DNA of 64,000 nt from Streptomyces melanogenes (GTDB lineage: Bacteria; Actinomycetota; Actinomycetes; Streptomycetales; Streptomycetaceae): contig NZ_BMTS01000004.1 in assembly GCF_014649795.1 (NCBI RefSeq), forward strand, positions 62,001-126,000. The letters are read 5' to 3'. Shown piece after piece: positions 8,470 through 16,719 of the stretch; within the stretch, counting starts at the first letter, position 1, and each line of letters starts with the position of its first letter. Made by a program: the position numbers and the translations under genes. The notes beneath the pieces were generated by a model. It was not told where the DNA came from and searched no databases. It saw only the letters and a program-made list of their open reading frames with translations.

Positions 8470-11400
8470 TTACATACGTGCGAACTCCGATCCCGTGATC
8501 ACCTGGAACGGCAACCACGTCGAAGTGGCCGTCCCCGGCAGGCTGTTGTCCGTGCGCAGCGTCGTCAGCTCGTCCGCCGACAGCGCCTTGCGGGTGATCC
8601 GGAACTCGTCCAGCGCGCCCGTCAGCGGATTCGTTCCGTCCGGCTTGGCGCCGAGGCGGAAGCCGTCCACGGCGTAGGTGTCGCCCGTCGTCACCGAGCC
8701 CGCCGGGGCCGCCGCGCTGCCCAGCGTCTGCCCGTCGATGATCAGCCGGAGCTGGCCGTCCGCCCGTTCCAGGGCCACGTGGTGCCAGGCCCCGTCGCCG
8801 AAGCCGGCCGCCGCCGAGCCGTCCACCGCCGCCACCACCGTGGTCGCCGTGTCCGTCTCGAATGCGGCATACAGCCGGTCCTGCGCGGGCTGGGCCCGCA
8901 GCCAGATCTGCCGCTCCGAGGCGCCCGTCCCGTACGCCCACACCAGGACCTGGTCCGGACTGCTCACGGTGGCCGAGTACTTGAGCCAGGTGCTGATGGT
9001 GAAGTCCGCCGAGCCGAGTGCGGTGGCCGCGCCGTACGGCAGGTCGACGGCGTCGTTCGAACCGTCGAAGGCGAGCGCGTTGCCGAACCTGCCCGGCACG
9101 CTCGCCGCGCCGCCGCGCACGAAACCGTGGCCGCAGTGGACCGTGGAGTCCGGTGTCGCCGGACCCGCCGCCGGGCGCACTACGTCCTTCGCGCCCGTGT
9201 ACTGGTTCTCGAACGACCACCACAGCGCCGGGAGATCGGCCGGGTAGGAACCGGAGGATCCCGCCGTGGAACCTGCCACCGTCGAGACCTCGGCCGTCGT
9301 CAGCGCCCGGTGGTAGATCCGGAACTCGTCCACGTCACCGTCGAACACACTGGTGTTGTCGAGCTTGGAGCCGACCCGCACCCCCTGCTGGCCGCTGCCC
9401 TGCGCGGGCGTCAGCGAGCCGGTCAGACCGCTCGCCGTGACCGGCGTACGGGCGTCCACGCCGAGCGAGACCTTGTCCGCCGAGCGGGTCAGCGTCATCA
9501 GGTGCCAGAGGCCGTCGCCGAACGACCGCGTCGACGTGGTGTCCGGCAGCGCCACGGCCACCGAGCCCGCGTCCGACTGCACCCAGGCGTAGAGCCGGTC
9601 CTGCGACGGCTGGGCGCGCACCCACAGCTGCGGACTGCTGCTCCCCGTCCCGTACGCCCACACCAGCGCCTGGTCCGGCGTGGTGGAGCCCGCCGCGTAC
9701 CGGAACCAGAGGCTGTACGTGAAGTCGCCCGCGCCGACGTCCAGCGTCGGCGAGAAGCCGGTCTCCGTGCCCGGGTGGGTGCTGTCGACGGTCGCCGCCA
9801 GCGACCCGATCCGGCCCGTCGGCAGGGTCGGCACACCGCCCAGCAGGGTGCCGCTGGCGCAGTGGCCGGAGACGTCGTCCTCGATGGTGATGCGGCGCCG
9901 GTCCGGGACGACGGCCGTGTCGATCACCTGGAAGGGCAGCCGAGCCCCCATCGAGCGCGTGGCGGCCTCCGTGTCCAGCTCCGTCGCGTTGGCGCGCACC
10001 TGGGTGAGCGCCGCATCCGTCAACGCCGAGCGGTAGACGCGGAATTCGTCGATGACGCCGCCGAACGCGTCGCTCACCCCGGTGTCCGACTTGGCGCCGA
10101 TCCGGATGCCCTCGACGCCGTTCTGCGGCGCGTCCGTCACCGAGCCGGACACGCCCGTCGCCGTGCCGGTGACCGTGCCGTCGACCGTGAGGCGGATCTG
10201 CGTGCCCGAGCGGATCAGCGCCACGTGGTGCCACTGGTCGTCGCCGAACGCCACCGCCGACGAGGGGTCGGTCAGCGTCAGCCAGGCGCCGCCGCCCGCA
10301 CCCTGCACCCAGGCGTACAGCCGGTCGTCGGCGGGCTGGGAACGCAGCCACACCTGCGGCTTGGTGCTGCCCTGCCCGTACGCCCAGAACAGCGCCTGCT
10401 GCTTGCTCGCGGTCGTCGCCGCGTACTTGAACCACATCGAGTACGTGAAGTCGCCCGCACCCGGGTCGATCGTCTTGCCGTACGGCACATCGGCGTAGTC
10501 GCCCGTGCCGTCCAGGACCAGGCCCTGCCCGAACCGGCCGCTGCCGAGGGCCGCGTTGCCCTGGAGGTAGGCGTCGTTGGCGTCCGGACCGGAGTCGGGG
10601 CTGGTGCGGCCCGCCGTCGGGCTCTTCTGCGGGGAGCCCTTGCCCGCGAACGTGCCCGGTATCCCCAGCGCGCCCGGCGTGGTCACGTTGAAGCGGATCT
10701 CGTCGGCGGAGTTCGTCGGGCCGCCCTCGTAGATCAGACCCAGCTCACCCGTGTCGAGCTCGGCGAGGTCGGAGTAGGAGGCCCGGTCGTTGCTGATCAG
10801 GCCGTTGGAGGCGGCCGTCCAGGTGGTGCCCTGGTCGGTGGAGTAACGGATCTTCATCAGCTTGCGGTCGGACGCGTCCGACGGCGCCGAGAACACCATG
10901 GTGTCGCCGGGCGTGCGCTGATACGTCTGGCGCAGCGTGAGCGCCGAGCCCTGGACCTCCGGGGTGATCAGACCGGGGATGACCGTGGAGGCGGGGACCG
11001 TGGTGCCGCCGTCGGTGCTCACCGCGCGGGTGCGGTGGTTGGCGCTGCCGCCGATCTCGTTGCGGGCGGCCAGATACACGCTGCCGCCCGGCAGCTCGGT
11101 CACCGAGACCTCGCCCGGCTTGACCGCGCCCGCCACGTAGGAGTTGGCGGTGGAGCTCGCCTGCCAGGTGGCGCCGTGGTCGTCGCTGTAGAGAACGCCC
11201 GCGTAACGCGTCGTGGAGTCGGGGTTCTGGTGGGCGCCCACCACCAGACGCCCGGCGTGCGCGCCCTCGGTCAGCTGGACTCCGTGCGAGGGGCCGGTGG
11301 CGAACCAGCCGTTGTTGGCGCCGGTGTACGTGGGCAGCGCCTTGGGCGCGCTCCAGCTCACCCCGTCGTCGTCGCTCCGCTGCACCCACGGCAGCCGCAG

Positions 11401-11916
11401 CCCGGTGGGAGTCTCCTCGTTGGAGGTGGTCAGCAGGAACACCGCACCGGTCTCGCGGTCCACCACGGGCGCCGGATTGCCCCGGGTGAAGGGCTCGGTG
11501 CCGTCGGTGGGGCTGCCCTCCAGGACCACACGGGCCGGGCCCCAGGTGCGGCCGTCGTTGGTGGAGCGGCGCATCACCAGATCGATGTCGCCGCGATCGG
11601 CGCAGGTCGGCGACTTGCGCCCCTCCGCGAACGCGAGCAGGCTGCCCGCCTTCGTCTTCACAAGCGCCGGGATGCGGTAGCAGCCGTAGCCGCCCACACC
11701 GGAGCGGAACAGCACCTGCTCGGCGCCGACGAGGGCGCGCGAGGACGCCAGCGGGCCGCTCGCGTACGAAACGGGCGCGGCGAGGAGGAGGGAGACGGCC
11801 GCGACGGCTAGGGCGAGCAGCCCTGCGACCGCCCCGGCGGGCGACGGTCTGCACCGTGCGACGCGAGCGCCGCCCGGTGCCGGTGAGTTGTACGGGGTGA
11901 ACGACATGGGGATCAT
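8470..11916 (-). CDS. Secreted exo-alpha-sialidase with three LamG-like modules
   Basis: 1148 residues, predicted to be secreted (hydrophobic segment about 25-50 ending PVSYASG). Residues about 60-410 are a six-bladed sialidase: YRIPAL holds the substrate-binding Arg, and Asp-box (BNR) motifs include STNDGRTW, SDDDGVSW, SDDHGATW and STDQGTTW. The rest is three concanavalin/LamG-type modules of about 200 residues each, recognisable by repeated signatures such as GDFTYSMWFKY, GDFTYSLWFRY and ADFTISTWLKY, each followed by QDRLYAWV-like segments. Such modules usually bind glycans. The enzyme should release terminal sialic acids from host or environmental glycoconjugates. An alternative start is the ATG three codons later; neither has a clear ribosome site. 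Confidence 0.9.
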   Translation of the reverse strand: MIPMSFTPYNSPAPGGARVARCRPSPAGAVAGLLALAVAAVSLLLAAPVSYASGPLASSRALVGAEQVLFRSGVGGYGCYRIPALVKTKAGSLLAFAEGRKSPTCADRGDIDLVMRRSTNDGRTWGPARVVLEGSPTDGTEPFTRGNPAPVVDRETGAVFLLTTSNEETPTGLRLPWVQRSDDDGVSWSAPKALPTYTGANNGWFATGPSHGVQLTEGAHAGRLVVGAHQNPDSTTRYAGVLYSDDHGATWQASSTANSYVAGAVKPGEVSVTELPGGSVYLAARNEIGGSANHRTRAVSTDGGTTVPASTVIPGLITPEVQGSALTLRQTYQRTPGDTMVFSAPSDASDRKLMKIRYSTDQGTTWTAASNGLISNDRASYSDLAELDTGELGLIYEGGPTNSADEIRFNVTTPGALGIPGTFAGKGSPQKSPTAGRTSPDSGPDANDAYLQGNAALGSGRFGQGLVLDGTGDYADVPYGKTIDPGAGDFTYSMWFKYAATTASKQQALFWAYGQGSTKPQVWLRSQPADDRLYAWVQGAGGGAWLTLTDPSSAVAFGDDQWHHVALIRSGTQIRLTVDGTVTGTATGVSGSVTDAPQNGVEGIRIGAKSDTGVSDAFGGVIDEFRVYRSALTDAALTQVRANATELDTEAATRSMGARLPFQVIDTAVVPDRRRITIEDDVSGHCASGTLLGGVPTLPTGRIGSLAATVDSTHPGTETGFSPTLDVGAGDFTYSLWFRYAAGSTTPDQALVWAYGTGSSSPQLWVRAQPSQDRLYAWVQSDAGSVAVALPDTTSTRSFGDGLWHLMTLTRSADKVSLGVDARTPVTASGLTGSLTPAQGSGQQGVRVGSKLDNTSVFDGDVDEFRIYHRALTTAEVSTVAGSTAGSSGSYPADLPALWWSFENQYTGAKDVVRPAAGPATPDSTVHCGHGFVRGGAASVPGRFGNALAFDGSNDAVDLPYGAATALGSADFTISTWLKYSATVSSPDQVLVWAYGTGASERQIWLRAQPAQDRLYAAFETDTATTVVAAVDGSAAAGFGDGAWHHVALERADGQLRLIIDGQTLGSAAAPAGSVTTGDTYAVDGFRLGAKPDGTNPLTGALDEFRITRKALSADELTTLRTDNSLPGTATSTWLPFQVITGSEFARM

Positions 11917-11976
11917 GGTGATGATCGTCAGGTACCGGATTCGACCAACACCTGGTGACCAGCTGTTGAACGCCGT

Positions 11977-11992
11977 GTGAAAGGCTGTTCAC
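11977..11992. promoter_or_regulatory. Palindrome upstream of the sialidase gene
   Basis: GTGAA (11977-11981) and TTCAC (11988-11992) flank six bases, about 60 bases upstream of the sialidase start. The position suits a repressor site, but the arms are short. No matching regulator gene is adjacent. Confidence 0.3.
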
Positions 11993-12071
11993 TCCCGGAC
12001 AAGAGCCGCCCGGAACCGGAAGCCGCCGGCTCCGGACGGCCCCGCTCAAGACGACTTCCGCCCGTACGGGC

Positions 12072-13499
12072 CTACGTGTGCGGCCGGTGGCCCCTCTCCT
12101 GGCGCGGGAAGGACTGGTCGGCGCCGGGCAGCGTCGGCTTCGGCAGCGTCGCCACCTCCTTCTTCGCCTCCTCCCACTGCTCCGCCGTGTTCCGCGGCAG
12201 GCGGGGCGGGCGCGGCCGGGCGTGGGTGAAGCGGAACGCCGAGGTCAGGTCGCCGAAGGTACGGCGCCGCCACTGGCTGATGTTGGGCTCCTCGACCCCG
12301 GTGAACTCCTCCAGGAACCGCAGCGCCGAGGTGTGGTCGAACGCCTCGCTCGCCACCCAGCCGCCCACGGTCCAGGGCGACACGACGATCGCCGGGACCC
12401 GGAAGCCACCGCCGATCGGCAGCCCCTGCACGAACTCGTCGGCCGTGCCCGCCTTCGGCGTCGGCGGCGGTACGTGGTCGAACAGGCCGTCGTTCTCGTC
12501 GTAGTTCAGGATGAACGCGGTCTTCGCCCACACCTTCGGGTTGGCCGCGATCGCCTCGATCTTGCGGGCCACGAAGTCCGCGCCCGCCGCCGGCAGATAG
12601 TCCGGGTGCTCGGACTCGAAGCTCGTCGGCATGATCCAGGAGACCGCCGGCAGCCGGTCGGCCCGGGCGTCGTCCTCGAACGTGCCCTCGGGCTGCGGGC
12701 GCACCCCGCGCTCGTACAGGTCCGAACCGGGCGGCGCGGAGCGGAAGGCGGCGAACCGCTCCAGCATGTTGCAGCCGTAGTCGTCGTCCTGCTGGTAGAC
12801 CTTCCAGCTCACCCCGGCCGCCTGCAGCCGCTCGGCGTACGTCGTCCACCGGTATGGCGTCGGCGCCCTGTTGGTGATCACCGGGCCGCCCAGGGTGCCG
12901 CCCGGATCGATCGTGCCGGTCATCCAGTACAGCCGGTTCGGCCAGGTCGGCCCGAAGACCGAGCAGAAGTAGTTGTCGCAGACCGTGAAGGTCTCCGCGA
13001 GGGCGAACTGGAACGGGATGTCCTTGCGGGTGTAGTACCCCATCACATAGGGCCCGTTGACCCCGTCCGCCTTGCGGTGCGCGGGCAGCCACTGGTCCAT
13101 CTTCCCGCCGTTCCAGGCCGCGTGCTGCACGGCCCAGGCGTGGCTGGTGGACGGGATGGCCTGCGCACTGGAGCGGTGGGTGTCCAGGTGGAACGGCAGC
13201 AGATAGCCGTCGGGGTTGACCGCGTCCGGCTGGTAGAACACCGAACGGCCGTCGGGCAGCCGCAGCGCGTGCGGATCGTTGAAGCCGCGGACGCCGGAGA
13301 GCGTACCGAAGTAGTGGTCGAACGAACGGTTCTCCTGCATCAGCATGACGACGTGTTCGATGTCGCGGATGGAGCCCCGGCGCGGCGGCCCGGCCGCGAC
13401 CGCCTTCTGCACGCTGGGCGGAAGCAGGGAGAGCGCCGCAGCGCCGCCGATCGAGCCCGCCGCCGATCCGAGGAGTCTGCGTCGCGTCAACTCGGCCAT
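12072..13499 (-). CDS. Phospholipase C / acid phosphatase family, Tat-secreted
   Basis: 475 residues, phosphoesterase family of non-haemolytic phospholipase C. The N-terminus MAELTRRRLLGSAAG is a Tat signal. The catalytic signature ENRSFDHYFG lies near residue 55, with further metal or phosphate segments NYDENDGLFDHV and PAIVVSPWTVGG. It lacks the two C-terminal DUF756 repeats of the long bacterial PLCs, so it belongs to the short form common in actinobacteria. The ATG at 13499 is preceded by AGGAGG at good spacing. It sits upstream of and in line with the sialidase, and both would attack host-type surface molecules. A GC-rich inverted repeat around 12008-12045 may terminate it. Confidence 0.9.
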   Translation of the reverse strand: MAELTRRRLLGSAAGSIGGAAALSLLPPSVQKAVAAGPPRRGSIRDIEHVVMLMQENRSFDHYFGTLSGVRGFNDPHALRLPDGRSVFYQPDAVNPDGYLLPFHLDTHRSSAQAIPSTSHAWAVQHAAWNGGKMDQWLPAHRKADGVNGPYVMGYYTRKDIPFQFALAETFTVCDNYFCSVFGPTWPNRLYWMTGTIDPGGTLGGPVITNRAPTPYRWTTYAERLQAAGVSWKVYQQDDDYGCNMLERFAAFRSAPPGSDLYERGVRPQPEGTFEDDARADRLPAVSWIMPTSFESEHPDYLPAAGADFVARKIEAIAANPKVWAKTAFILNYDENDGLFDHVPPPTPKAGTADEFVQGLPIGGGFRVPAIVVSPWTVGGWVASEAFDHTSALRFLEEFTGVEEPNISQWRRRTFGDLTSAFRFTHARPRPPRLPRNTAEQWEEAKKEVATLPKPTLPGADQSFPRQERGHRPHT

Positions 13500-13673
13500 G
13501 AGGATTGCCTCCTGAGCTGTCGGTGCGGATCCGTTTGTCGTGGACCCGACCGAAGGCTTCCCGGCGACGGGGGAGGGCAGTGGGGCAATCAGTGAACAAG
13601 TGGCCAACGAGCAGGGAGCGCGCGGCCAAGCGTACGGACCGGCGGTCGGACGTTGTGGGAGGCGCGCGGCGGG

Positions 13674-14231
13674 TCAGCCCCGTGCCGCCGCCAGGAGCGC
13701 GGCCGCCGCCTCGCGGGCCTGGAGCGCGGGCTCCGGGCTGTGGAAGATGCCCGCGGTCACCATCGCGCCCTCGGCCAGGAGCGTCAGCTGGTCGGCCAGG
13801 CGCTCGGGCAGCCCCGCGTCCGCGACGAGCGAGCCCAGGTACGCGCGGAACGCGCTCTTGTGGGCGCGCGCCTGGGCGGCGACGCGGTCCGAGGAGGCGC
13901 CGAGTTCGCCGTACGCGTTGATCCACGCGCAACCGCGGAACCCGGGCTCGCCGAACCAGCGGTGCAGATGGTCGAAGACCGCGAGGATCCGCTCCCGCGG
14001 CTCCGCGCGCTGCTCGACGTACTCCGCCAGACGTCCGCGCCACAGCGTGTCCCGGCGTTCCAGATACGCCTCGACGAGCTGGTCCTTGGCGGGGAAGAGG
14101 GCGTAGAGGCGCTTGAGCGAGACGCCGGAGGCGCCGCGGATCTCGTCCATGCCGACGCTCTGGATGCCCCGCCCGTAGAACAGCGTCCCGGCGGCGTCGA
14201 GCACCCGCTCCCGTGCGACTGCGCTGTCCAT
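13674..14231 (-). CDS. TetR-family repressor
   Basis: 185 residues. An N-terminal TetR helix-turn-helix (GTLFYGRGIQSVGMDEI, then GVSLKRLYALFPAKDQ) is followed by an all-helical ligand-binding domain. The gene is divergent from the DUF1348 gene at 14352. Two matching palindromes between them are almost certainly its operators, giving autoregulation plus control of the neighbour. An AAGGAGTGGTGAGGTC ribosome site precedes the ATG. The ligand is unknown. Confidence 0.9.
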   Translation of the reverse strand: MDSAVARERVLDAAGTLFYGRGIQSVGMDEIRGASGVSLKRLYALFPAKDQLVEAYLERRDTLWRGRLAEYVEQRAEPRERILAVFDHLHRWFGEPGFRGCAWINAYGELGASSDRVAAQARAHKSAFRAYLGSLVADAGLPERLADQLTLLAEGAMVTAGIFHSPEPALQAREAAAALLAAARG

Positions 14232-14245
14232 GACCTCACCACTCC

Positions 14246-14304
14246 TTGAACTGAGAACGATCGTTCTCTAGAGTAGCGGCACCACGATGAGAACGCACGT
14301 TCTC
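14246..14304 (+). promoter_or_regulatory. Promoter with twin TetR operators
   Basis: A sigma-70-like promoter for the DUF1348 gene reads TTGAAC (14246-14251), 17-base spacer, TAGAGT (14269-14274). The spacer contains a perfect 16-base palindrome GAGAACGATCGTTCTC (14253-14268). A second copy, GAGAACG-CA-CGTTCTC (14289-14304), lies 36 bases on, just after the expected transcription start. Shared consensus: GAGAACG-N2-CGTTCTC. Confidence 0.8.
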
Positions 14305-14351
14305 CCCGGTTCGCCCTGCTCGTTCCCGCTGCTCGACCGGAGGTCCCAGCC

Positions 14352-14810
14352 ATGACCGCTCGCCCGCCCCTGCCCCCCTTCGACCTGCACACCGCCCGGC
14401 AGAAGGTCCAGGCCGCCGAGGACGCCTGGAACACCCGCGACCCCGAGAAGGTCTCGCTCGCGTACACAGAGGACTCCCGCTGGCGCAATCGGGACACCTT
14501 CGTCACCGGGCGGGCCGAGATCGTCGAGCTGCTCACCGCCAAGTGGGAGCGCGAGCTCGACTACGCACTCCGCAAGGAGCTGTGGGCGTTCGACGGCAAC
14601 CGCATCGCGGTGCGCTTCCAGTACGAGAGCCGGGACGCGGCGGGGCAGTGGTGGCGCAGTTACGGAAACGAGCTCTGGGAGTTCGACGAGAACGGTCTGA
14701 TGGCCCGCCGTGAAGCGAGCATCAATGATGTTCCGATCGACGAATCGGAACGTCGGATCTTCGGAACACGCCCCGATTCCGAGCGCTCGGTTCCCTTTCC
14801 TCTCCGCTGA
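14352..14810 (+). CDS. DUF1348 / nuclear transport factor 2-like protein
   Basis: 152 residues of the DUF1348 branch of the NTF2/SnoaL fold: [22 protein letters not shown], then [27 protein letters not shown] and the tail SINDVPI. This family is small, cytoplasmic and often controlled by a divergent TetR gene, as here. No enzymatic activity is established. Expression should be derepressed when the TetR protein at 13674 leaves the two operators upstream. Confidence 0.85.
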   Translation: MTARPPLPPFDLHTARQKVQAAEDAWNTRDPEKVSLAYTEDSRWRNRDTFVTGRAEIVELLTAKWERELDYALRKELWAFDGNRIAVRFQYESRDAAGQWWRSYGNELWEFDENGLMARREASINDVPIDESERRIFGTRPDSERSVPFPLR

Positions 14811-14905
14811 ACAGGGGAATTTTGGAGTGGTTGGCCCGACGGTCTCGTTCTTCCAGGCGGCACCTGTCCGTCAGTGATCCGAGACCCAGAGGGATGGAAG
14901 TACCT

Positions 14906-15409
14906 ATGAAGCTCACCAAGCGGGCCGGCCTCGCGGCCATGATGACGTGCATGGCCACGGCGGCGGCGGTCACGCCCGCCGCGGCCGGGTCGTCCGTACC
15001 CGTCGTGGTTCCGCTGGAAGGTCTGGACGCGGCGCTGCCGTTCGAATCCCCCTCGGTGAGCACTGGCGTACCCATCCCGATGCCGGGTTCCCCGGGCGGG
15101 CCGCGCCACGTCGCCGGTTCGCTGACGCCGTCGCCGCTGCTGCCGACGCTGCCGGTCACCACGGAGCTGCCGTCGACGCTGCTCAAGGCGCCGCTGAGCG
15201 ATCCGATCACGGACGAGAAGCTCGGCTCGGCGGCCATCACCTCGCCGTCGTCCCCGCTGCGCGCGGAGAGCCCGGGGGCGATCCTCAAGGCGCCGCTCAC
15301 CCTGCCGCAGGGCAGGCTGTTCGGACTGCCCGCGCTCAGCGATCCGCAGGCCGGACTGCTCGCCCCGACGCTGCACGGCTCGCCGGACGCCAACCTCGGC
15401 CTGCTGTAA
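14906..15409 (+). CDS. Small secreted protein, function unknown
   Basis: 167 residues with a clear Sec signal (MKLTKRAGLAAMMTCMATAA, cleavage near AAAG). The mature part is rich in Pro, Leu and Ser with a loose internal repeat (STLLKAPLSDPIT and AILKAPLTLPQG). No cysteines remain after the signal. Probably extended or wall-associated. The ATG at 14906 follows GGAAG; an ATG four codons earlier is less suitable. I do not recognise a function. Confidence 0.7.
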   Translation: MKLTKRAGLAAMMTCMATAAAVTPAAAGSSVPVVVPLEGLDAALPFESPSVSTGVPIPMPGSPGGPRHVAGSLTPSPLLPTLPVTTELPSTLLKAPLSDPITDEKLGSAAITSPSSPLRAESPGAILKAPLTLPQGRLFGLPALSDPQAGLLAPTLHGSPDANLGLL

Positions 15410-15553
15410 GGCCCGCCGCGCCAGGCGCTCCCGTCGTGTTTCCCAGGAGGCGCTAGCGCACCACGTGTTCATCTGTCAAGGGCACTAGAAATGCGCGGAC
15501 TTGGGCTCGTAGCGTGCTGAACAGCCCCCACTGTTGCACGAAGGAGCTCTTCC

Positions 15554-15802
15554 GTGGACCACTCGCGCCTTGTCGAGGTCAGTGAATACGTCAACCGCAA
15601 TGCCCCTCACCTCGCATTCGAGAAGTCGTCTTTCAGTGACCTCGACTACTCCAAGGATTGCGTCGGATTCGCCGTGGACGGCGACCGGATCGCCGTGACG
15701 CATACGAAGGACGCCGACGCACCGGTGCTCCGGTACACCCGGTCCGAGATCGCCGCCATGGTCCGTGCGGCGAAAGCGGGGCAGCTGGACAAGTTCTGCT
15801 GA
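15554..15802 (+). CDS. DUF397 protein
   Basis: 82 residues, GTG start eight bases after AAGGAG. The DUF397 signature is present: FEKSSFS, CVGFAV, VTHTKDADAPVLRYTRSE and a C-terminal AAKAGQLD. DUF397 proteins are small streptomycete proteins usually found next to an XRE-type regulator (BldB/WhiJ-like systems) and linked to development. Here no XRE partner adjoins, so it is an orphan copy. A strong hairpin follows the stop. Confidence 0.85.
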   Translation: MDHSRLVEVSEYVNRNAPHLAFEKSSFSDLDYSKDCVGFAVDGDRIAVTHTKDADAPVLRYTRSEIAAMVRAAKAGQLDKFC

Positions 15803-15820
15803 GCCCGTGCCTTCCCCCAG

Positions 15821-15855
15821 CCGCCCGCGGCCGCCACCGACGCGGCCGCGGGCGG
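15821..15855 (+). terminator. Hairpin terminator after DUF397 gene
   Basis: Perfect 14-base arms CCGCCCGCGGCCGC (15821-15834) and GCGGCCGCGGGCGG (15842-15855) with a 7-base loop, 18 bases after the stop. There is only a weak T-rich tail, as is common in Streptomyces. Confidence 0.7.
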
Positions 15856-15861
15856 CGTGTT

Positions 15862-15875
15862 GTCGTGATCACGAC
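15862..15875. promoter_or_regulatory. Perfect palindrome GTCGTGATCACGAC
   Basis: A 14-base perfect palindrome centred on GATC, six bases after the terminator. Dyad symmetry of this size suits a dimeric regulator, but it is 350 bases from the next start, so a link to the SsgA-like gene is uncertain. Confidence 0.35.
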
Positions 15876-16222
15876 GCCCAGGTGAACGCAACGTTCCGGC
15901 CGAATCGGCGCCGCCGCGGCCGGGATTGTGAAGCCGTCACCACAAGCCGCGCGACCGGCCCCGGAGGCCGCCCGACCGCTGCTGGCGGCGGCAGGAGCGG
16001 GGTCACCGGCCCGTTCGAAGGCGGGAGCGGCCGGTGCCGTACCGGGTAAGTGATCGACCCGGGCATGCGAATTTGCGACACCGTACGCACAGTTTCCACA
16101 TCCCCGGGCGAATTTGTTCGCGAAGTCGGTCACTATCACGGCCGTTGAGTACGTCATAGATGCGTATACCGAACAACGCCCGGCGACCGGCCGCCGGTGA
16201 CTGTCCCGACGAGGGGGGCGAC

Positions 16223-16690
16223 ATGGAAGAGATCTGCGTTCCGTTGTATGTCGAACTACTGCACGAGGGTGATGCCATGACCCCCGTGGAGGCCTTGATG
16301 GCTTACGATCCCGCCGACCCGCTCGCCGTTTCGGTGGAATTCGTCTGCGGCAATGGCATGCATACGACGTGGACCATGGGCCGCGATCTCGTGGCGGAGG
16401 GCCTGACCTCGCGCTGCCCGGTCGGCCTCGGCGACGTACGGGTCTGGCAGTACGGCGAGGGCGGGCTGCGGATCCGGCTGCACTCGGACGAGGGCAGCGC
16501 GGACCTCCTCGCCGAGATCGAGGACGTCGCGGACTTCCTGTCCCGTACCTACCAACTCGTCCCCGAGGGCAGCGAGTTGGAGGGCTTCGACGTCGACGAG
16601 GTGATCCGGTTACTGCTGGCCACCACACCGGTGCAGGGGCGCTGCTGGTGCGGTCACGAGTACCCGTGTCTGGACCATGGCGCCGAGTGA
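16223..16690 (+). CDS. SsgA-like protein (SALP), sporulation/cell division
   Basis: 155 residues matching the SsgA/SsgB family: YDPADPLAVSVEF, WTMGRDLVAEGL, GDVRVWQYGEGGLRIRL, ADFLSRTYQLVPEGSE. These proteins occur only in morphologically complex actinomycetes and steer septum formation and FtsZ placement. The ATG at 16223 follows GAGGGGGG. Unusually, after the family core there is an extension of about 30 residues ending GRCWCGHEYPCLDHG, a Cys/His cluster that could bind metal; I do not recall this from SsgA or SsgB. Which SALP subgroup it belongs to is not clear. Confidence 0.85.
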   Translation: MEEICVPLYVELLHEGDAMTPVEALMAYDPADPLAVSVEFVCGNGMHTTWTMGRDLVAEGLTSRCPVGLGDVRVWQYGEGGLRIRLHSDEGSADLLAEIEDVADFLSRTYQLVPEGSELEGFDVDEVIRLLLATTPVQGRCWCGHEYPCLDHGAE

Positions 16691-16719
16691 GCCCCCTCGC
16701 CCCGCCGTACGGCAGCGCC

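Larger units (their letters stand above)
15803..16222. other. Intergenic region, DUF397 to SsgA-like gene
   Basis: 420 bases without a gene. It holds a terminator hairpin (15821-15855), a perfect 14-base palindrome (15862-15875), and an AT-richer stretch at about 16060-16170 that likely carries the promoter of the SsgA-like gene. Confidence 0.5.

Noticed and set aside
8779..11811. 1010-codon plus-strand frame opposite the sialidase
   Set aside because: Low-complexity Arg/Gly/Val composition, no motif; the minus-strand sialidase has clear domains.
11952..11962. DasR-like site CTGGTGACCAG before the sialidase
   Set aside because: The TGGT/ACCA halves are separated by one base, not four as in DasR sites.
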